Assembly (NCBI GenBank): GCA_009735695.1
Contig: SRSL01000007.1
Coordinates: 112,540 to 176,539, forward strand
Direction: 5' to 3'
DNA: 64,000 nucleotides
Origin: Christiangramia bathymodioli
GTDB taxonomy: Bacteria; Bacteroidota; Bacteroidia; Flavobacteriales; Flavobacteriaceae
In this document: in pieces, positions 1 to 9,133 of the stretch
How positions within the stretch are numbered: the stretch's first letter is position 1
Layout: each line of letters begins with the position of its first letter
Notes under the pieces: generated by a model
What the model was told of the DNA's origin: nothing
The model's database searches: none
Seen by the model: the letters and a program-made list of their open reading frames with translations, nothing else
Made by a program: the position numbers and the translations under genes

Positions 1-933
1 ATGGAAGGATTGGTTCTTGACCTTAGAAATAATGGTGGAGGTTCACTTAAAACGGTGGTTGATATCGCCGGAATGTTCATTGAAGAAGGTCCTATCGTGC
101 AGGTTAAATCTAACGGCCAGCGCAAGGAAGTGTTGAAAGACCAGGATCCGCAGGTTCTTTGGGATGGTCCACTGGTAATATTAGTGAACGAATTGTCAGC
201 CTCGGCTTCAGAGATCCTAGCTGCTGCAATGCAGGATTATAAAAGAGCCATTATCATTGGTAGTAAACAAACCTACGGAAAAGGTACTGTTCAAAATGTG
301 ATAGACCTGAACCGTTGGGTTAAAGGAAATGAGATGGGCGACATGGGAGCGCTGAAGATCACTACTCAGAAGTTCTATCGTGTTGATGGAGGTTCAACCC
401 AGCTTGAAGGGGTGAAAAGTGATGTGGTGGTGCCAGATAGATATAGCTTTGTAGATATAGGTGAAAAAGACCAGGAAAACCCACTTCCATGGGATAAGAT
501 CGATGCTGCTAATTATGATATCTGGGAAGGTTATGTAGGCTTTGAGGAGGCTATTGAAGCCAGTAAAAAGCGTATGAGCCAGAACGAGCAGTTAAAACTT
601 ATTGAAGAAAACGCGAAATGGGTTAAGTCCCAAAGTGATAATTCCAGCTACCCGTTGAACTATGCTGAATATGCGAAGGAGGCTCAAATGGAAAAGGAAA
701 GACTAAAAGAGTTTGATGCTATCAAAGATTACCAAACCGATCTTACCTATAGCTCACTGCCTTATGAAGAGGAAATGTTTACCAACGATACTATTCTGAA
801 GGAGAAGAGAGAAAGATGGCACAAAAGCCTGAGTAAGGATGTTTATATGGAGGAAGCGATCAATGTGCTTTCAGATATGAAAATGAATAACATTAAACTG
901 GCTGGAGTAGACAAGAAAAAGGTAAAGAACTAA
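1..933 (+). CDS. Tail-specific (C-terminal processing) protease, S41 family, 3' part only
   Basis: This is the C-terminal 310 residues of a periplasmic protease that degrades or trims proteins from their C-terminus. The window opens inside the gene: the first in-frame ATG lies in the conserved core (GLVLDLRNNGGG), so it is not the true start. The Ser/Lys dyad is visible as SASASE (residues 66-71, catalytic Ser probably 68) and the GKG lysine at residue 94. The long charged tail after about residue 160 fits the DUF3340-type C-terminal domain of Tsp/Prc enzymes. It is followed at once by a rho-independent terminator, so it ends its transcription unit. The family call is firm; the N-terminal PDZ part is not in view. 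Confidence 0.93.
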   Translation: MEGLVLDLRNNGGGSLKTVVDIAGMFIEEGPIVQVKSNGQRKEVLKDQDPQVLWDGPLVILVNELSASASEILAAAMQDYKRAIIIGSKQTYGKGTVQNVIDLNRWVKGNEMGDMGALKITTQKFYRVDGGSTQLEGVKSDVVVPDRYSFVDIGEKDQENPLPWDKIDAANYDIWEGYVGFEEAIEASKKRMSQNEQLKLIEENAKWVKSQSDNSSYPLNYAEYAKEAQMEKERLKEFDAIKDYQTDLTYSSLPYEEEMFTNDTILKEKRERWHKSLSKDVYMEEAINVLSDMKMNNIKLAGVDKKKVKN

Positions 934-950
934 ATCCAGGTAAAAACCTG

Positions 951-984
951 AAACCCGGGGATCATTGAATTTCCGGGTTTTTTT
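951..984 (+). terminator. Rho-independent terminator after the protease gene
   Basis: A stem AAACCCGG pairs with CCGGGTTT across a 14-base loop and is followed by a run of T. It lies 18 bases after the stop codon of the plus-strand protease gene. The T-run exists only on the plus-strand side. Confidence 0.85.
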
Positions 985-996
985 ATGCTTTAAAAT

Positions 997-1074
997 ATGA
1001 AGAGAAAATATATTTACCCGGTTCTGATATTGTTAGTGGCCGCCGTTTTACTGTTGGTGGATAAATGCGCCTGA
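997..1074 (+). CDS. Possible 25-residue hydrophobic micropeptide
   Basis: An ATG-started frame of 26 codons reads MKRKYIYPV followed by a stretch of Val, Leu and Ala and then DKCA. This is a basic N-terminus plus one potential membrane helix or signal sequence. It starts 13 bases after the protease terminator and its stop abuts the end of rodA on the other strand. There is no visible promoter and no recognised family, so it could be chance. The charge/hydrophobicity pattern is the only support. Confidence 0.25.
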   Translation: MKRKYIYPVLILLVAAVLLLVDKCA

Positions 1075-2322
1075 TCAGTAAGAAAGCCTGTCAGAATCCA
1101 GTTTAATAAAGATAAAAAGCAGGATGGTGAAGCCCCAAAGTCCGGAACCACCATAGCTAAAGAAAGGCAGTGGAATACCAACAGTTGGGAAGATTCCTAT
1201 AACCATTCCTATATTTACAAGGAAATGGATAAATAGGATCCCTATAACCGAATATCCATACACCCTGTGAAACTGGCTGCGTTGCCTTTCTGCGAGGTAG
1301 AGGAGTCTTACCATAAGGAGTACAAAAAGGATCACAACCATCGCGCTTCCCAAAAACCCCCATTCTTCTCCTACTGTACTGAAAATATAATCGGTATGCT
1401 GTTCTGGAACAAAATGACCTTTGGTTTGTGTACCTTCAGTCCATCCTTTACCAAGCCAGCCACCGCTTCCAATAGCGATCTCGCTTTGGTTCGTGTTGTA
1501 GCCTATTCCGCGTGAATCAACTTCCTTCCCAAGTACAATATTGAAGCGATCGCGGTGTCTTTGCTCAAATACATTTTCGAAGATATAATTTACCGAAAAG
1601 CTTAGTACGATAGATACGATTGTAAAAATAGTGATCAGGATCCTTCCCGGACGCTTTTTTCGTTTTCTGAAAAAGATCAGCAGGGCGATCGCTAGAACTC
1701 CCCCGCTAACCCAGATAGGCCCTACCAGTAAGGTCATAATAAAAACTGCCACAGCAGAAAGTCCCGTGATCAGATAAAAGCCAGAGAGACCTTCCCTGTA
1801 TAATGGGAAAAAGAAGGCTGCATACACAAGCGCACTTCCCGGATCAGGTTGCGGAACGATCAAAATAGCCGGAATAGCAATGATTATAAATGCCTTGACC
1901 TGGTGACTCAATTTCCTGATATTGGTTTGAATATCACTCAGATATTTTGCCAGGGCCAGGGCGGTAGCGAATTTGGCGAATTCTGAAGGTTGTAAACTAA
2001 AACTTCCGAAAGCATACCAGGAAGTTGCTCCCGAGATTGTTTTTCCGAACACATAAAGCCCGGCCAGCGATAGAAGCGAAACAATATATATGACACTGGA
2101 AAAGCGCTGATAGAACTTCGCTTCAATTGAAAGTATCACTATTATAAGCAGGATGCTTAATCCAATGAAAAGAGCTTGCTTTCCGTAGGGTTGATCCAGG
2201 TCAAAATAAGATCCTGTATTGGTTCCGAGACTGGCTGAGTATATATTGGCCCAGCCAAAAAGGATCAGGACCAAATAAATGCAAATACTTATCCAGTCGA
2301 AGCCGGCACTGTTTCTGCTCAT
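1075..2322 (-). CDS. rodA: Rod shape-determining SEDS glycosyltransferase RodA
   Basis: RodA polymerises lipid II into glycan strands in the inner membrane for side-wall growth, paired with PBP2. The 415-residue product is strongly hydrophobic with about ten membrane segments. It carries SEDS hallmarks: QPSEFAKFA near residue 112 and the C-terminal GIPLPFFSYGGSG motif near residue 385. The gene begins one base after the stop of mrdA (PBP2), as usual for this partner pair, and is the last gene of the purH-mreBCD-mrdA-rodA run. Length and start (MSRNSAGFDW) fit the family. Confidence 0.95.
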   Translation of the reverse strand: MSRNSAGFDWISICIYLVLILFGWANIYSASLGTNTGSYFDLDQPYGKQALFIGLSILLIIVILSIEAKFYQRFSSVIYIVSLLSLAGLYVFGKTISGATSWYAFGSFSLQPSEFAKFATALALAKYLSDIQTNIRKLSHQVKAFIIIAIPAILIVPQPDPGSALVYAAFFFPLYREGLSGFYLITGLSAVAVFIMTLLVGPIWVSGGVLAIALLIFFRKRKKRPGRILITIFTIVSIVLSFSVNYIFENVFEQRHRDRFNIVLGKEVDSRGIGYNTNQSEIAIGSGGWLGKGWTEGTQTKGHFVPEQHTDYIFSTVGEEWGFLGSAMVVILFVLLMVRLLYLAERQRSQFHRVYGYSVIGILFIHFLVNIGMVIGIFPTVGIPLPFFSYGGSGLWGFTILLFIFIKLDSDRLSY

Positions 2323-4191
2323 TTAGTAATTAATTTTGAAGGGTTCCCCGCTTAGAGGTTTGGCATATTCTTCCTCCAGGCTATGGCTAAGGATCCATTC
2401 TTCCATGTCTGTCCTGGTTATGGTGCCTTTCAGGTATTTTTCGATCATAAGGCTGGCAATTCTACCGCCATACCGGCTTCCCCAATAACCGTTCTCTACG
2501 AAAACAGCGATAGCGATCTTTGGATCGTCTACGGGGGCAAAAGCTACAAATATCGAATGGTCGGTGAGCTGAACCCGTTTCCCGTCGATCTTGGTGAAGT
2601 TTTCGGCGGTTCCTGTTTTTCCGGCGATTTCAATTCCCGGAATTCTTAGTGTTGTAGCGGTTCCACTTTTGTAAACTTCATGCATTCCCTCGATAACCGG
2701 TTCAAAATGCCGTTCTTCGATACTGGTATAATTCTTTTTGGTGAACTTTTCGTCTTTGATTGGTTCTCCCTCAATTTCCTTTAGAATATGAGGAGTATAA
2801 TACCATCCTTTGTTTCCAATGGTTGCGGCCATATTTGCCAGCTGGATAGGAGTCATTAAAACCTCTCCCTGACCAATGGCATTGGAAATTGTGGCGGTTG
2901 AGTACCATTTGTAGGTTGGATAATTGTAGATCTGGTTATAATAGTCGGCATCCGGGATCTTTCCAGGTCGGCCTGTTTCCAGGTCGTTCCCCATAAATTG
3001 TCCTAACCCGAAACTCTTCAAATGCGCATTCCAGGCATTCATTCCTTCCTGTGGAGTAGGATATTTCTCAATGATCCTTCGATAAACATTCGCGAAATAG
3101 GCGTTGCAGGATTGAGCGATCCCCGGGATCATATCCAGTGGACTGCGGTGCGCATGGCAACCCAGTCTGCGGCCTCTTCCGTAGGTGTACCCATGATTAC
3201 AGGAGAATTTATCATCCACGTCCACCACTCCTTCCTGTAGGCCTATGAGAGCATTCAGGGTTTTAAAGGGTGAACCTGGAGGATATTCTGCCAGCAAGCC
3301 GCGGTCGTATAAAGGACGGGCTATGGTGTCGTAATATAATTCGGTAAAATTAGGAGATCGTTTTCTTCCAACCAGGTCTGCGGGATCGTAAGTTGGTGCG
3401 GTTATCAATGCCAGTATTTCGCCGGTTCCGGGTTCCAGTGCAATAATTCCTCCGCGTTTGTTCTCCATCAATTTGGTTCCATAGGCCTGAAGATCGGAGT
3501 CTATGGTAATGGTGATGTCCTTGCCTTTTTCCGGAAGAGTATCGTAAATCCCATCTTTATACGGCCCGATATCCCTGTTGAAGCGATCCTTCTGAATATA
3601 TTTTACGCCCTTTACTCCACGCAGCAATTCTTCATAATAGCTTTCTACCCCGGCACGGCCGATGAGGTCACCCGAAATATAGTAAGGATTCTCGTTAATC
3701 TTTTTTTGGTTTACCTCGGCGATATAACCAAGCACGTTTGCGCTGTGATCTACCTCGTAATCTCTCAGTGATCGCTTCTGAATATAAAAGCCCTGATATT
3801 TCCTCATTTTCTCCTGGAGGATGGCATACTCGCTTTTGGTAAGCTGCGGAATGACCACCGAAGGAAGCATGGGAGAGTAGATACGAGCCTTGTCCAGCTT
3901 CTTTTCCAGGTCTTCCTGGGTAATGTTAAGAATATTGCAGAATTCGGTTGTGTCGAATGGCTTCAGGTTTCGCGGAATAACCATCACATCGTAAGACGGC
4001 TGGTTGGAAACCATCAGTTTTCCATTTCGGTCATAGATGTAACCTCTTTGAGGATAATCATAAACCACTTTAATGGCATTATCCCTGGAGCGGATGGCCA
4101 GTGAAGTGTCGATTACCTGCAAATAGAACAACCTGCCAATAAATAGCAATCCTGTAGTGAGAACCGTAATGTATAGCAAGATCTTTCTCAT
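2323..4191 (-). CDS. mrdA: Penicillin-binding protein 2, elongasome transpeptidase
   Basis: This is the class B penicillin-binding protein that cross-links peptidoglycan during elongation together with RodA. The 622-residue product has one N-terminal membrane anchor (about residues 4-26), a dimerisation domain, and a transpeptidase domain with all three active-site motifs: SPFK (Ser307, Lys310), SCN (361-363) and KTG (525-527). It overlaps the 3' end of mreD by four bases (ATGA type), implying translational coupling, and is followed directly by rodA. Confidence 0.95.
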   Translation of the reverse strand: MRKILLYITVLTTGLLFIGRLFYLQVIDTSLAIRSRDNAIKVVYDYPQRGYIYDRNGKLMVSNQPSYDVMVIPRNLKPFDTTEFCNILNITQEDLEKKLDKARIYSPMLPSVVIPQLTKSEYAILQEKMRKYQGFYIQKRSLRDYEVDHSANVLGYIAEVNQKKINENPYYISGDLIGRAGVESYYEELLRGVKGVKYIQKDRFNRDIGPYKDGIYDTLPEKGKDITITIDSDLQAYGTKLMENKRGGIIALEPGTGEILALITAPTYDPADLVGRKRSPNFTELYYDTIARPLYDRGLLAEYPPGSPFKTLNALIGLQEGVVDVDDKFSCNHGYTYGRGRRLGCHAHRSPLDMIPGIAQSCNAYFANVYRRIIEKYPTPQEGMNAWNAHLKSFGLGQFMGNDLETGRPGKIPDADYYNQIYNYPTYKWYSTATISNAIGQGEVLMTPIQLANMAATIGNKGWYYTPHILKEIEGEPIKDEKFTKKNYTSIEERHFEPVIEGMHEVYKSGTATTLRIPGIEIAGKTGTAENFTKIDGKRVQLTDHSIFVAFAPVDDPKIAIAVFVENGYWGSRYGGRIASLMIEKYLKGTITRTDMEEWILSHSLEEEYAKPLSGEPFKINY

Positions 4192-4694
4192 CTATATTTT
4201 CTGCTGAATAAAGTAAGGCTTAGAAGTACCAATATCACTGTGAAGATACTGGAAAATAATGTTTTTTTCAGTACCAGAAGTATATGGTTTAAGCTGAACA
4301 TTTCCAAGGAAAATAATACAAAATGATGTACCAGGACCATCAAAAAAACATAACTGATCTTCGAACCTATGGGAGCGTTTGCCAGCCGGATATTTTGGTG
4401 GTCGTAACTGATACCGAAGGAGAATCGAAGTAAATTAGGTCTTATAAAGGCCGCGACGAGACAGGCCGTTGCGTTAATGCCGCCGCTGTCCTCGAAAATA
4501 TCGATGCTCACACCCAGTAAAAAAGATACGAACAGGAACAGGCTCTGATTTCCGGTAAAGGGATATAACAGGATAAACAACACATATAGATACGGATTGA
4601 TATATCCGGCAAAGTTGATATTATTCAGGATCAAAACCTGAATGAATACCAGTATTACAAACCTGGAAATATTTGAAATAAGTTTACTGTTCAT
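4188..4694 (-). CDS. mreD: Rod shape-determining protein MreD
   Basis: A 168-residue inner-membrane protein with about five hydrophobic segments that sits in the elongasome and links MreC to the membrane. MreD proteins diverge strongly, so the call rests partly on position between mreC and mrdA in the canonical order. It overlaps both neighbours (11 bases with mreC, 4 with mrdA), which supports the start MNSKLISNIS and a single polycistronic message. Confidence 0.88.
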   Translation of the reverse strand: MNSKLISNISRFVILVFIQVLILNNINFAGYINPYLYVLFILLYPFTGNQSLFLFVSFLLGVSIDIFEDSGGINATACLVAAFIRPNLLRFSFGISYDHQNIRLANAPIGSKISYVFLMVLVHHFVLFSLEMFSLNHILLVLKKTLFSSIFTVILVLLSLTLFSRKYR

Positions 4695-5508
4695 CGATTT
4701 CCTGTAACTCCTGTATTGCTTCTTTATTTACATTTTCAATAACATAGACATAGCCAATATTGGTCATATCGTTAAACAATTCTATGTTAATGGTATAATA
4801 GCTCTGCGTCTGGTCCAGTTTAAAATCTATGATCTTCCCGATAGGTAATCCTTTTGGGAAAATAAGCGATCTACCACCGGTTATGATGGTATCTCCTTTC
4901 TGGACCGGTGCCTGCCTCGGCACATCGATCAATTGCACGATGTTTGGATCGTTGCCATTCCAGATAAGGCTGCCGAAGTGATTGGTTTTTTTAAGCTGAG
5001 CGTTGATTCTTGACCTGCTATTGAGGATGGAGATCACTCTCGCATAATTGTTATTCACACGGTCTATAATTCCCACGATTCCCTGGCTGGTGATCACTCC
5101 AAATTCAGGTTCTATGCCTGAATTGCTGCCGCGATTCAGCGTAAGGTAATTATCGGTTTTCGCAAAGTTGTTATTGATGACCCGTGCGGTTCTGAACATA
5201 TAATCTCCTTCAAAAGAAGTACTGTCCAGCTGCTTTTCAATACTGATGCTGTCGTTGATATTAGAAATTAAGTTGCGTAGTTTGTTGTTCTCTTCCAGCA
5301 GGCGTTCGTTGTACTCGTCAAGATGCAAATAAGTGTTCACACTATTTGCCCAGCCATAAACACCACCAGTAACCACATTTGCTGAACTGATAAAACGGCT
5401 CTTATGAAACGCATGGTTCTGAATGGTTAGAAAAACAGATACAGCAAACAGGAGCAAGAATAGGATCGAATTCTTATTCCGTATAAGAAAATTGAATATT
5501 TGCTGCAT
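4684..5508 (-). CDS. mreC: Rod shape-determining protein MreC
   Basis: MreC is a bitopic periplasmic scaffold of the elongation machinery. The 274-residue product has one N-terminal membrane segment (about residues 13-30), a coiled-coil stretch (about 65-90, rich in Glu/Asn/Leu) and the beta-rich MreC core with GIVGIIDRV and QKGDTIITGG motifs typical of the family. It lies 14 bases after mreB and overlaps mreD. Confidence 0.94.
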   Translation of the reverse strand: MQQIFNFLIRNKNSILFLLLFAVSVFLTIQNHAFHKSRFISSANVVTGGVYGWANSVNTYLHLDEYNERLLEENNKLRNLISNINDSISIEKQLDSTSFEGDYMFRTARVINNNFAKTDNYLTLNRGSNSGIEPEFGVITSQGIVGIIDRVNNNYARVISILNSRSRINAQLKKTNHFGSLIWNGNDPNIVQLIDVPRQAPVQKGDTIITGGRSLIFPKGLPIGKIIDFKLDQTQSYYTINIELFNDMTNIGYVYVIENVNKEAIQELQEIDEQ

Positions 5509-5522
5509 AGACTAAACTTCTC

Positions 5523-6551
5523 CTACTTGATCAAAATTCCTTTGTACCGGTTTAAGGTTTTTAAGGTTATTCCGGTACCACGTACTACGGCACGTAATGG
5601 ATCTTCGGCGATGTACACCGGAAGATCGGTCTTCTGAGACAAACGCTTGTCGAGTCCTCTAAGCATGGATCCACCTCCGGCAAGATAGATACCGGTATTG
5701 TAAATATCGGCAGCCAGTTCTGGCGGAGTTTGAGAAAGGGTTTCCATCACGGCATCTTCGATACGCAAAATGGATTTATCCAAAGCTTTAGCAATTTCAC
5801 GGTAAGAGATATTAACCTGTTTAGGTTTTCCGGTTAGAAGGTCTCTACCCTGAACGCTCATTTCCTCTGGCGGAACCTCTAGATCTTCGGTAGCTGCTCC
5901 AATCTGTATTTTTATCTTTTCAGCAGTCCGTTCTCCAACATAGAGGTTATGCTGGGTTCGCATATAATAAACGATGTCATTCGTGAATACGTCACCAGCG
6001 ATTTTAATGGACTTATCACAAACGATACCTCCAAGTGCGATCACAGCGATTTCGGTAGTACCACCACCTATATCCACGATCATATTACCTTTCGGCTGCA
6101 TGATGTCTACCCCAATACCAATTGCAGCAGCCATAGGTTCATGAATTAGATACACTTCCTTTCCGTTCACTCTCTCAGCACTTTCCTTTACCGCACGCAT
6201 TTCTACTTCAGTAATTCCCGAAGGGATACAGATTACCATTCTTAGTGCCGGTGTAAAAAGTTTTTTCTTTAAGGCTGGGATCTCTTTGATGAACATGGTG
6301 AGCATCTTCTCACTCGCGTCAAAGTCGGCGATCACACCATCCTTCAATGGCCGGATGGTTTTGATGTTCTCATGGGTCTTACCCTGCATCATCGCAGCCT
6401 CCTTACCCACAGCAGTGATCTTGCCTGAAGTCCTGTCTCGTGCCACGATCGAGGGGCTGTCTACTACTACTTTGTCGTTGTGGATTATAAGGGTGTTGGC
6501 TGTTCCTAAGTCTATCGCAATTTCTTCAATGAGAAAATCAAAAAATCCCAT
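5523..6551 (-). CDS. mreB: Actin-like cell-shape protein MreB
   Basis: MreB forms membrane-bound filaments in the cytoplasm that direct lateral wall synthesis. The 342-residue length is standard. The actin-fold nucleotide motifs are present: DLGTANTLI near residue 14, DIGGGTTEIAV near residue 165 and LAGGGSMLRG near residue 290. The start MGFFDFLIEE matches the usual N-terminal amphipathic/phenylalanine-rich leader. It follows purH by 40 bases with no terminator between, so the two are probably cotranscribed. Confidence 0.97.
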   Translation of the reverse strand: MGFFDFLIEEIAIDLGTANTLIIHNDKVVVDSPSIVARDRTSGKITAVGKEAAMMQGKTHENIKTIRPLKDGVIADFDASEKMLTMFIKEIPALKKKLFTPALRMVICIPSGITEVEMRAVKESAERVNGKEVYLIHEPMAAAIGIGVDIMQPKGNMIVDIGGGTTEIAVIALGGIVCDKSIKIAGDVFTNDIVYYMRTQHNLYVGERTAEKIKIQIGAATEDLEVPPEEMSVQGRDLLTGKPKQVNISYREIAKALDKSILRIEDAVMETLSQTPPELAADIYNTGIYLAGGGSMLRGLDKRLSQKTDLPVYIAEDPLRAVVRGTGITLKTLNRYKGILIK

Positions 6552-6591
6552 AGTGTATTTTAAGTATTGAGGTTTGGTAAATGTACTAAAA

Positions 6592-8124
6592 TTAATGTTT
6601 AAAATGCCGCGTTCCCGTCATCACCATTGCGATATTATTTTCGTTGCAATAATCAATGCTTAACTGGTCTTTTATCGAACCTCCTGGCTGAATCACTGCA
6701 GTGATTCCTGCATTACCCGCGATCTCCACGCAATCTGGGAACGGGAAAAACGCATCACTGGCCATCACTGCTCCCTTTAAGTCGAAATTAAAAGAATGGG
6801 CTTTTTCGATACTCTGTCTCAAGGCATCAACCCTGGAAGTTTGGCCGGTTCCGCTTGCGCAAAGCTGTTTGTTTTTAGCCAGAACGATGGTGTTCGATTT
6901 TGTGTGTTTGCAAATCTTGGATGCAAATATCATGTCAGATAACTCATCTTCTGAAGCTTTATTGTCGGTAGCCTGTTTTAAATCCTCAAGTGTATCGGTC
7001 TTCAGGTCTTTATCCTGCACCAGCACACCATTCAGGCAGGTTCTTACCTGGCTTTTTGGAAGTTCAATCTCTTTCTGAACTAAAAGGATTCGGTTTTTCT
7101 TTCCTTTCAGGATCTCTTCGGCTTCTGAAGAAAATGATGGAGCGATCACCACTTCACAGAATAATTTGTGGATTTCTTCAGCAGTTTTAGCGTCGATCTC
7201 CACATTGCTGATCAAAATTCCGCCAAATGCTGAAACAGGGTCCCCGGCAAGGGCGTCTACATAAGCCTGGTGAATCGTATCTCGCTGGGCCAGGCCACAG
7301 GCATTATTATGTTTAAGGATGGCGAATGTTGGTGCTTCACCCTTGAATTCGTTCATCAGGTTCACTGCGGCGTCCACATCCAGCAGGTTGTTGTAAGAAA
7401 GTTCCTTTCCATGCAACTTATCGAACATCGCATCAAAATCACCAAAGAAAGTTCCTTTCTGGTGCGGGTTTTCACCATACCTGAGTTCCTTTCCGTTGAT
7501 CTCACTTTGTTTAAAAGCGGTTACTTCTTCTTCCTGGTTGAAATAATTGAAGATAGCCGAATCATAATGCGATGAAATATTGAATGCCTTGGTCGCGAAT
7601 CTTTTTCTATCGGCAAGGCTTGTTTTTCCTTCTTTCTCATTCAACAAATCAAGAAATTCCTGGTAGTCGTCTACCGAAGATACACAGGTCACATCCTTGA
7701 AGTTCTTGGCTGCTGCCCGAATAAGGGAAATACCTCCAATATCGATCTTTTCGATAATATCCTGTTCTGAAGCACCCGAAGCCACGGTCTTTTCGAATGG
7801 ATATAGGTCTACAATCACAATGTCTATCTGCGGAATTTCATACTGTTCCAGTTCTTTCACATCACCTTCATGATCCTGACGGTTAAGAATACCTCCAAAA
7901 ACTTTAGGATGAAGAGTCTTTACACGTCCCCCCAGAATAGATGGATAAGAAGTTACATCTTCTACCGGGATTACATCGATGCCAAGGTCTTTGATGAATT
8001 TCTCGGTACCCCCTGTAGAATAGATGCTTACCCCCAACTCGTTTAACTTTCTTACGATAGGTTCAAGCCCGTCTTTACTGAAAACTGAAATTAAAGCAGA
8101 TTTCGCTTGTTTTAATTCGCTCAT
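6592..8124 (-). CDS. purH: Bifunctional AICAR transformylase / IMP cyclohydrolase PurH
   Basis: PurH catalyses the last two steps of de novo purine synthesis, AICAR to FAICAR to IMP, in the cytosol. The N-terminal MGS-like cyclohydrolase domain shows the phosphate-site motif STGGTEKFIK; the transformylase domain carries the catalytic Lys-His of ILKHNNACG. I chose the ATG at 8124 (MSELKQAKSA), giving 510 residues, the normal family length. An extended frame to 8199 adds 25 residues unlike the family and runs over a TAnnTTTG -7 box. First gene of the mre run. Confidence 0.95.
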   Translation of the reverse strand: MSELKQAKSALISVFSKDGLEPIVRKLNELGVSIYSTGGTEKFIKDLGIDVIPVEDVTSYPSILGGRVKTLHPKVFGGILNRQDHEGDVKELEQYEIPQIDIVIVDLYPFEKTVASGASEQDIIEKIDIGGISLIRAAAKNFKDVTCVSSVDDYQEFLDLLNEKEGKTSLADRKRFATKAFNISSHYDSAIFNYFNQEEEVTAFKQSEINGKELRYGENPHQKGTFFGDFDAMFDKLHGKELSYNNLLDVDAAVNLMNEFKGEAPTFAILKHNNACGLAQRDTIHQAYVDALAGDPVSAFGGILISNVEIDAKTAEEIHKLFCEVVIAPSFSSEAEEILKGKKNRILLVQKEIELPKSQVRTCLNGVLVQDKDLKTDTLEDLKQATDNKASEDELSDMIFASKICKHTKSNTIVLAKNKQLCASGTGQTSRVDALRQSIEKAHSFNFDLKGAVMASDAFFPFPDCVEIAGNAGITAVIQPGGSIKDQLSIDYCNENNIAMVMTGTRHFKH

Positions 8125-8146
8125 TGTGTTGTGTTTGTTAAAGGGG

Positions 8147-8154
8147 CAAAAGTA
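8147..8154 (-). promoter_or_regulatory. -7 box (TACTTTTG) for purH
   Basis: On the minus strand TACTTTTG fits the Bacteroidota consensus TAnnTTTG and lies 22 bases upstream of the purH ATG. I see no clear TTG -33 element at the right spacing, so this rests on the -7 box and position. Confidence 0.5.
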
Positions 8155-8331
8155 ACTATTTAAGCTAAAATGATGAAGTTGATTTAGCGGAATTATCATT
8201 CAAAATTTGAATGTTTTTCCAATAGTTTTTGTCTGAATGCATGCTTGGTCCCACGGGAAATACCGAACGGATTCCACCTGGCAGCATTAATTATTAATTT
8301 GACTAATTTAATACCATCATTAATCAACCAG

Positions 8332-9039
8332 ATGAAAAAGCTTTTTTTGCTCCTTTCAATCCTTTCGGTTTCCTGTGGGAAGCCAGAAACAGCTTCAGAA
8401 GTCATAGAGAGATCAATAGCCTTTCATGACCCGGAAAATAACTGGAATAAATTCCAGGATAGTTTAACCATCCGGATGTCCATGCCTGATTCCAAGGAGC
8501 GAATCAGCAAAATATACCTTGACAGGACTGGTAAGCAGTTCGTCCTGAATATGATTGAAGAGAATATTTCAAAAACTTATTTTCTACACGGTGATACCTG
8601 CTGGTTAAAATTGAATGGGAGTAGTGATTTTTCTGAAGCGGAGGCTGACGACCTGGGACTCACCTGTGAACGAGCAGAGCTGTTCAAAAACTATTACGAA
8701 TATCTTTACGGTCTTCCAATGAAATTGCAGGATGAAGCTGCAATAATCGGGGAGCTGGAAAAAACTGAATTTATGGGTAAAAAATACCTGAAGGTCAGGG
8801 TTACCTATGACGAAAAAGTGGGGAATGATATCTGGTTCTTTTATTTCGATTTTGAAACCTATGCGCTGGAGGCCTACCAGTTTTATAAAAAAGATGAGAG
8901 TGGGAAAATGGATACGAATAGTGGCGAGTATATTCTTTTGGATGGAATTAAAGAAGTTTCCGGTGTGAAAATACCGAAAGAACGCACCTGGTATTATAAT
9001 TCGAACGAAGAATTATTGGGAACCGATTTCCTGGAATAG
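8332..9039 (+). CDS. Lipoprotein of unknown function (DUF6503-like)
   Basis: A 235-residue exported lipoprotein: the signal MKKLFLLLSILSVSC ends in a lipobox cysteine (residue 15), followed by a soluble beta-rich domain beginning near FHDPENNW. The pattern (FHDPEN near the N-terminus, DRTGKQFVLNM, WFFYFDFETYALEAYQF) resembles a Bacteroidota-only family of unknown function that I recall as DUF6503, but I cannot verify the number. The ATG at 8332 was chosen because it gives the signal peptide; longer frames do not. It is divergent from purH and followed by an ABC permease gene. Confidence 0.75.
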   Translation: MKKLFLLLSILSVSCGKPETASEVIERSIAFHDPENNWNKFQDSLTIRMSMPDSKERISKIYLDRTGKQFVLNMIEENISKTYFLHGDTCWLKLNGSSDFSEAEADDLGLTCERAELFKNYYEYLYGLPMKLQDEAAIIGELEKTEFMGKKYLKVRVTYDEKVGNDIWFFYFDFETYALEAYQFYKKDESGKMDTNSGEYILLDGIKEVSGVKIPKERTWYYNSNEELLGTDFLE

Positions 9040-9133
9040 GATATTTGAGAGCTTCAATTTTAATAAAATTTGTAACACATCGGTCTTGTTTGCGTCCTAC
9101 CTTTAGTTATTTACAATCAGCTGATTTTACCAT

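Noticed and set aside
9069..9105. Possible promoter (TTTG ... TACCTTTA) before the ABC permease
   Set aside because: The -7 box ends in A instead of G and the spacing is 25 bases, outside the usual range.
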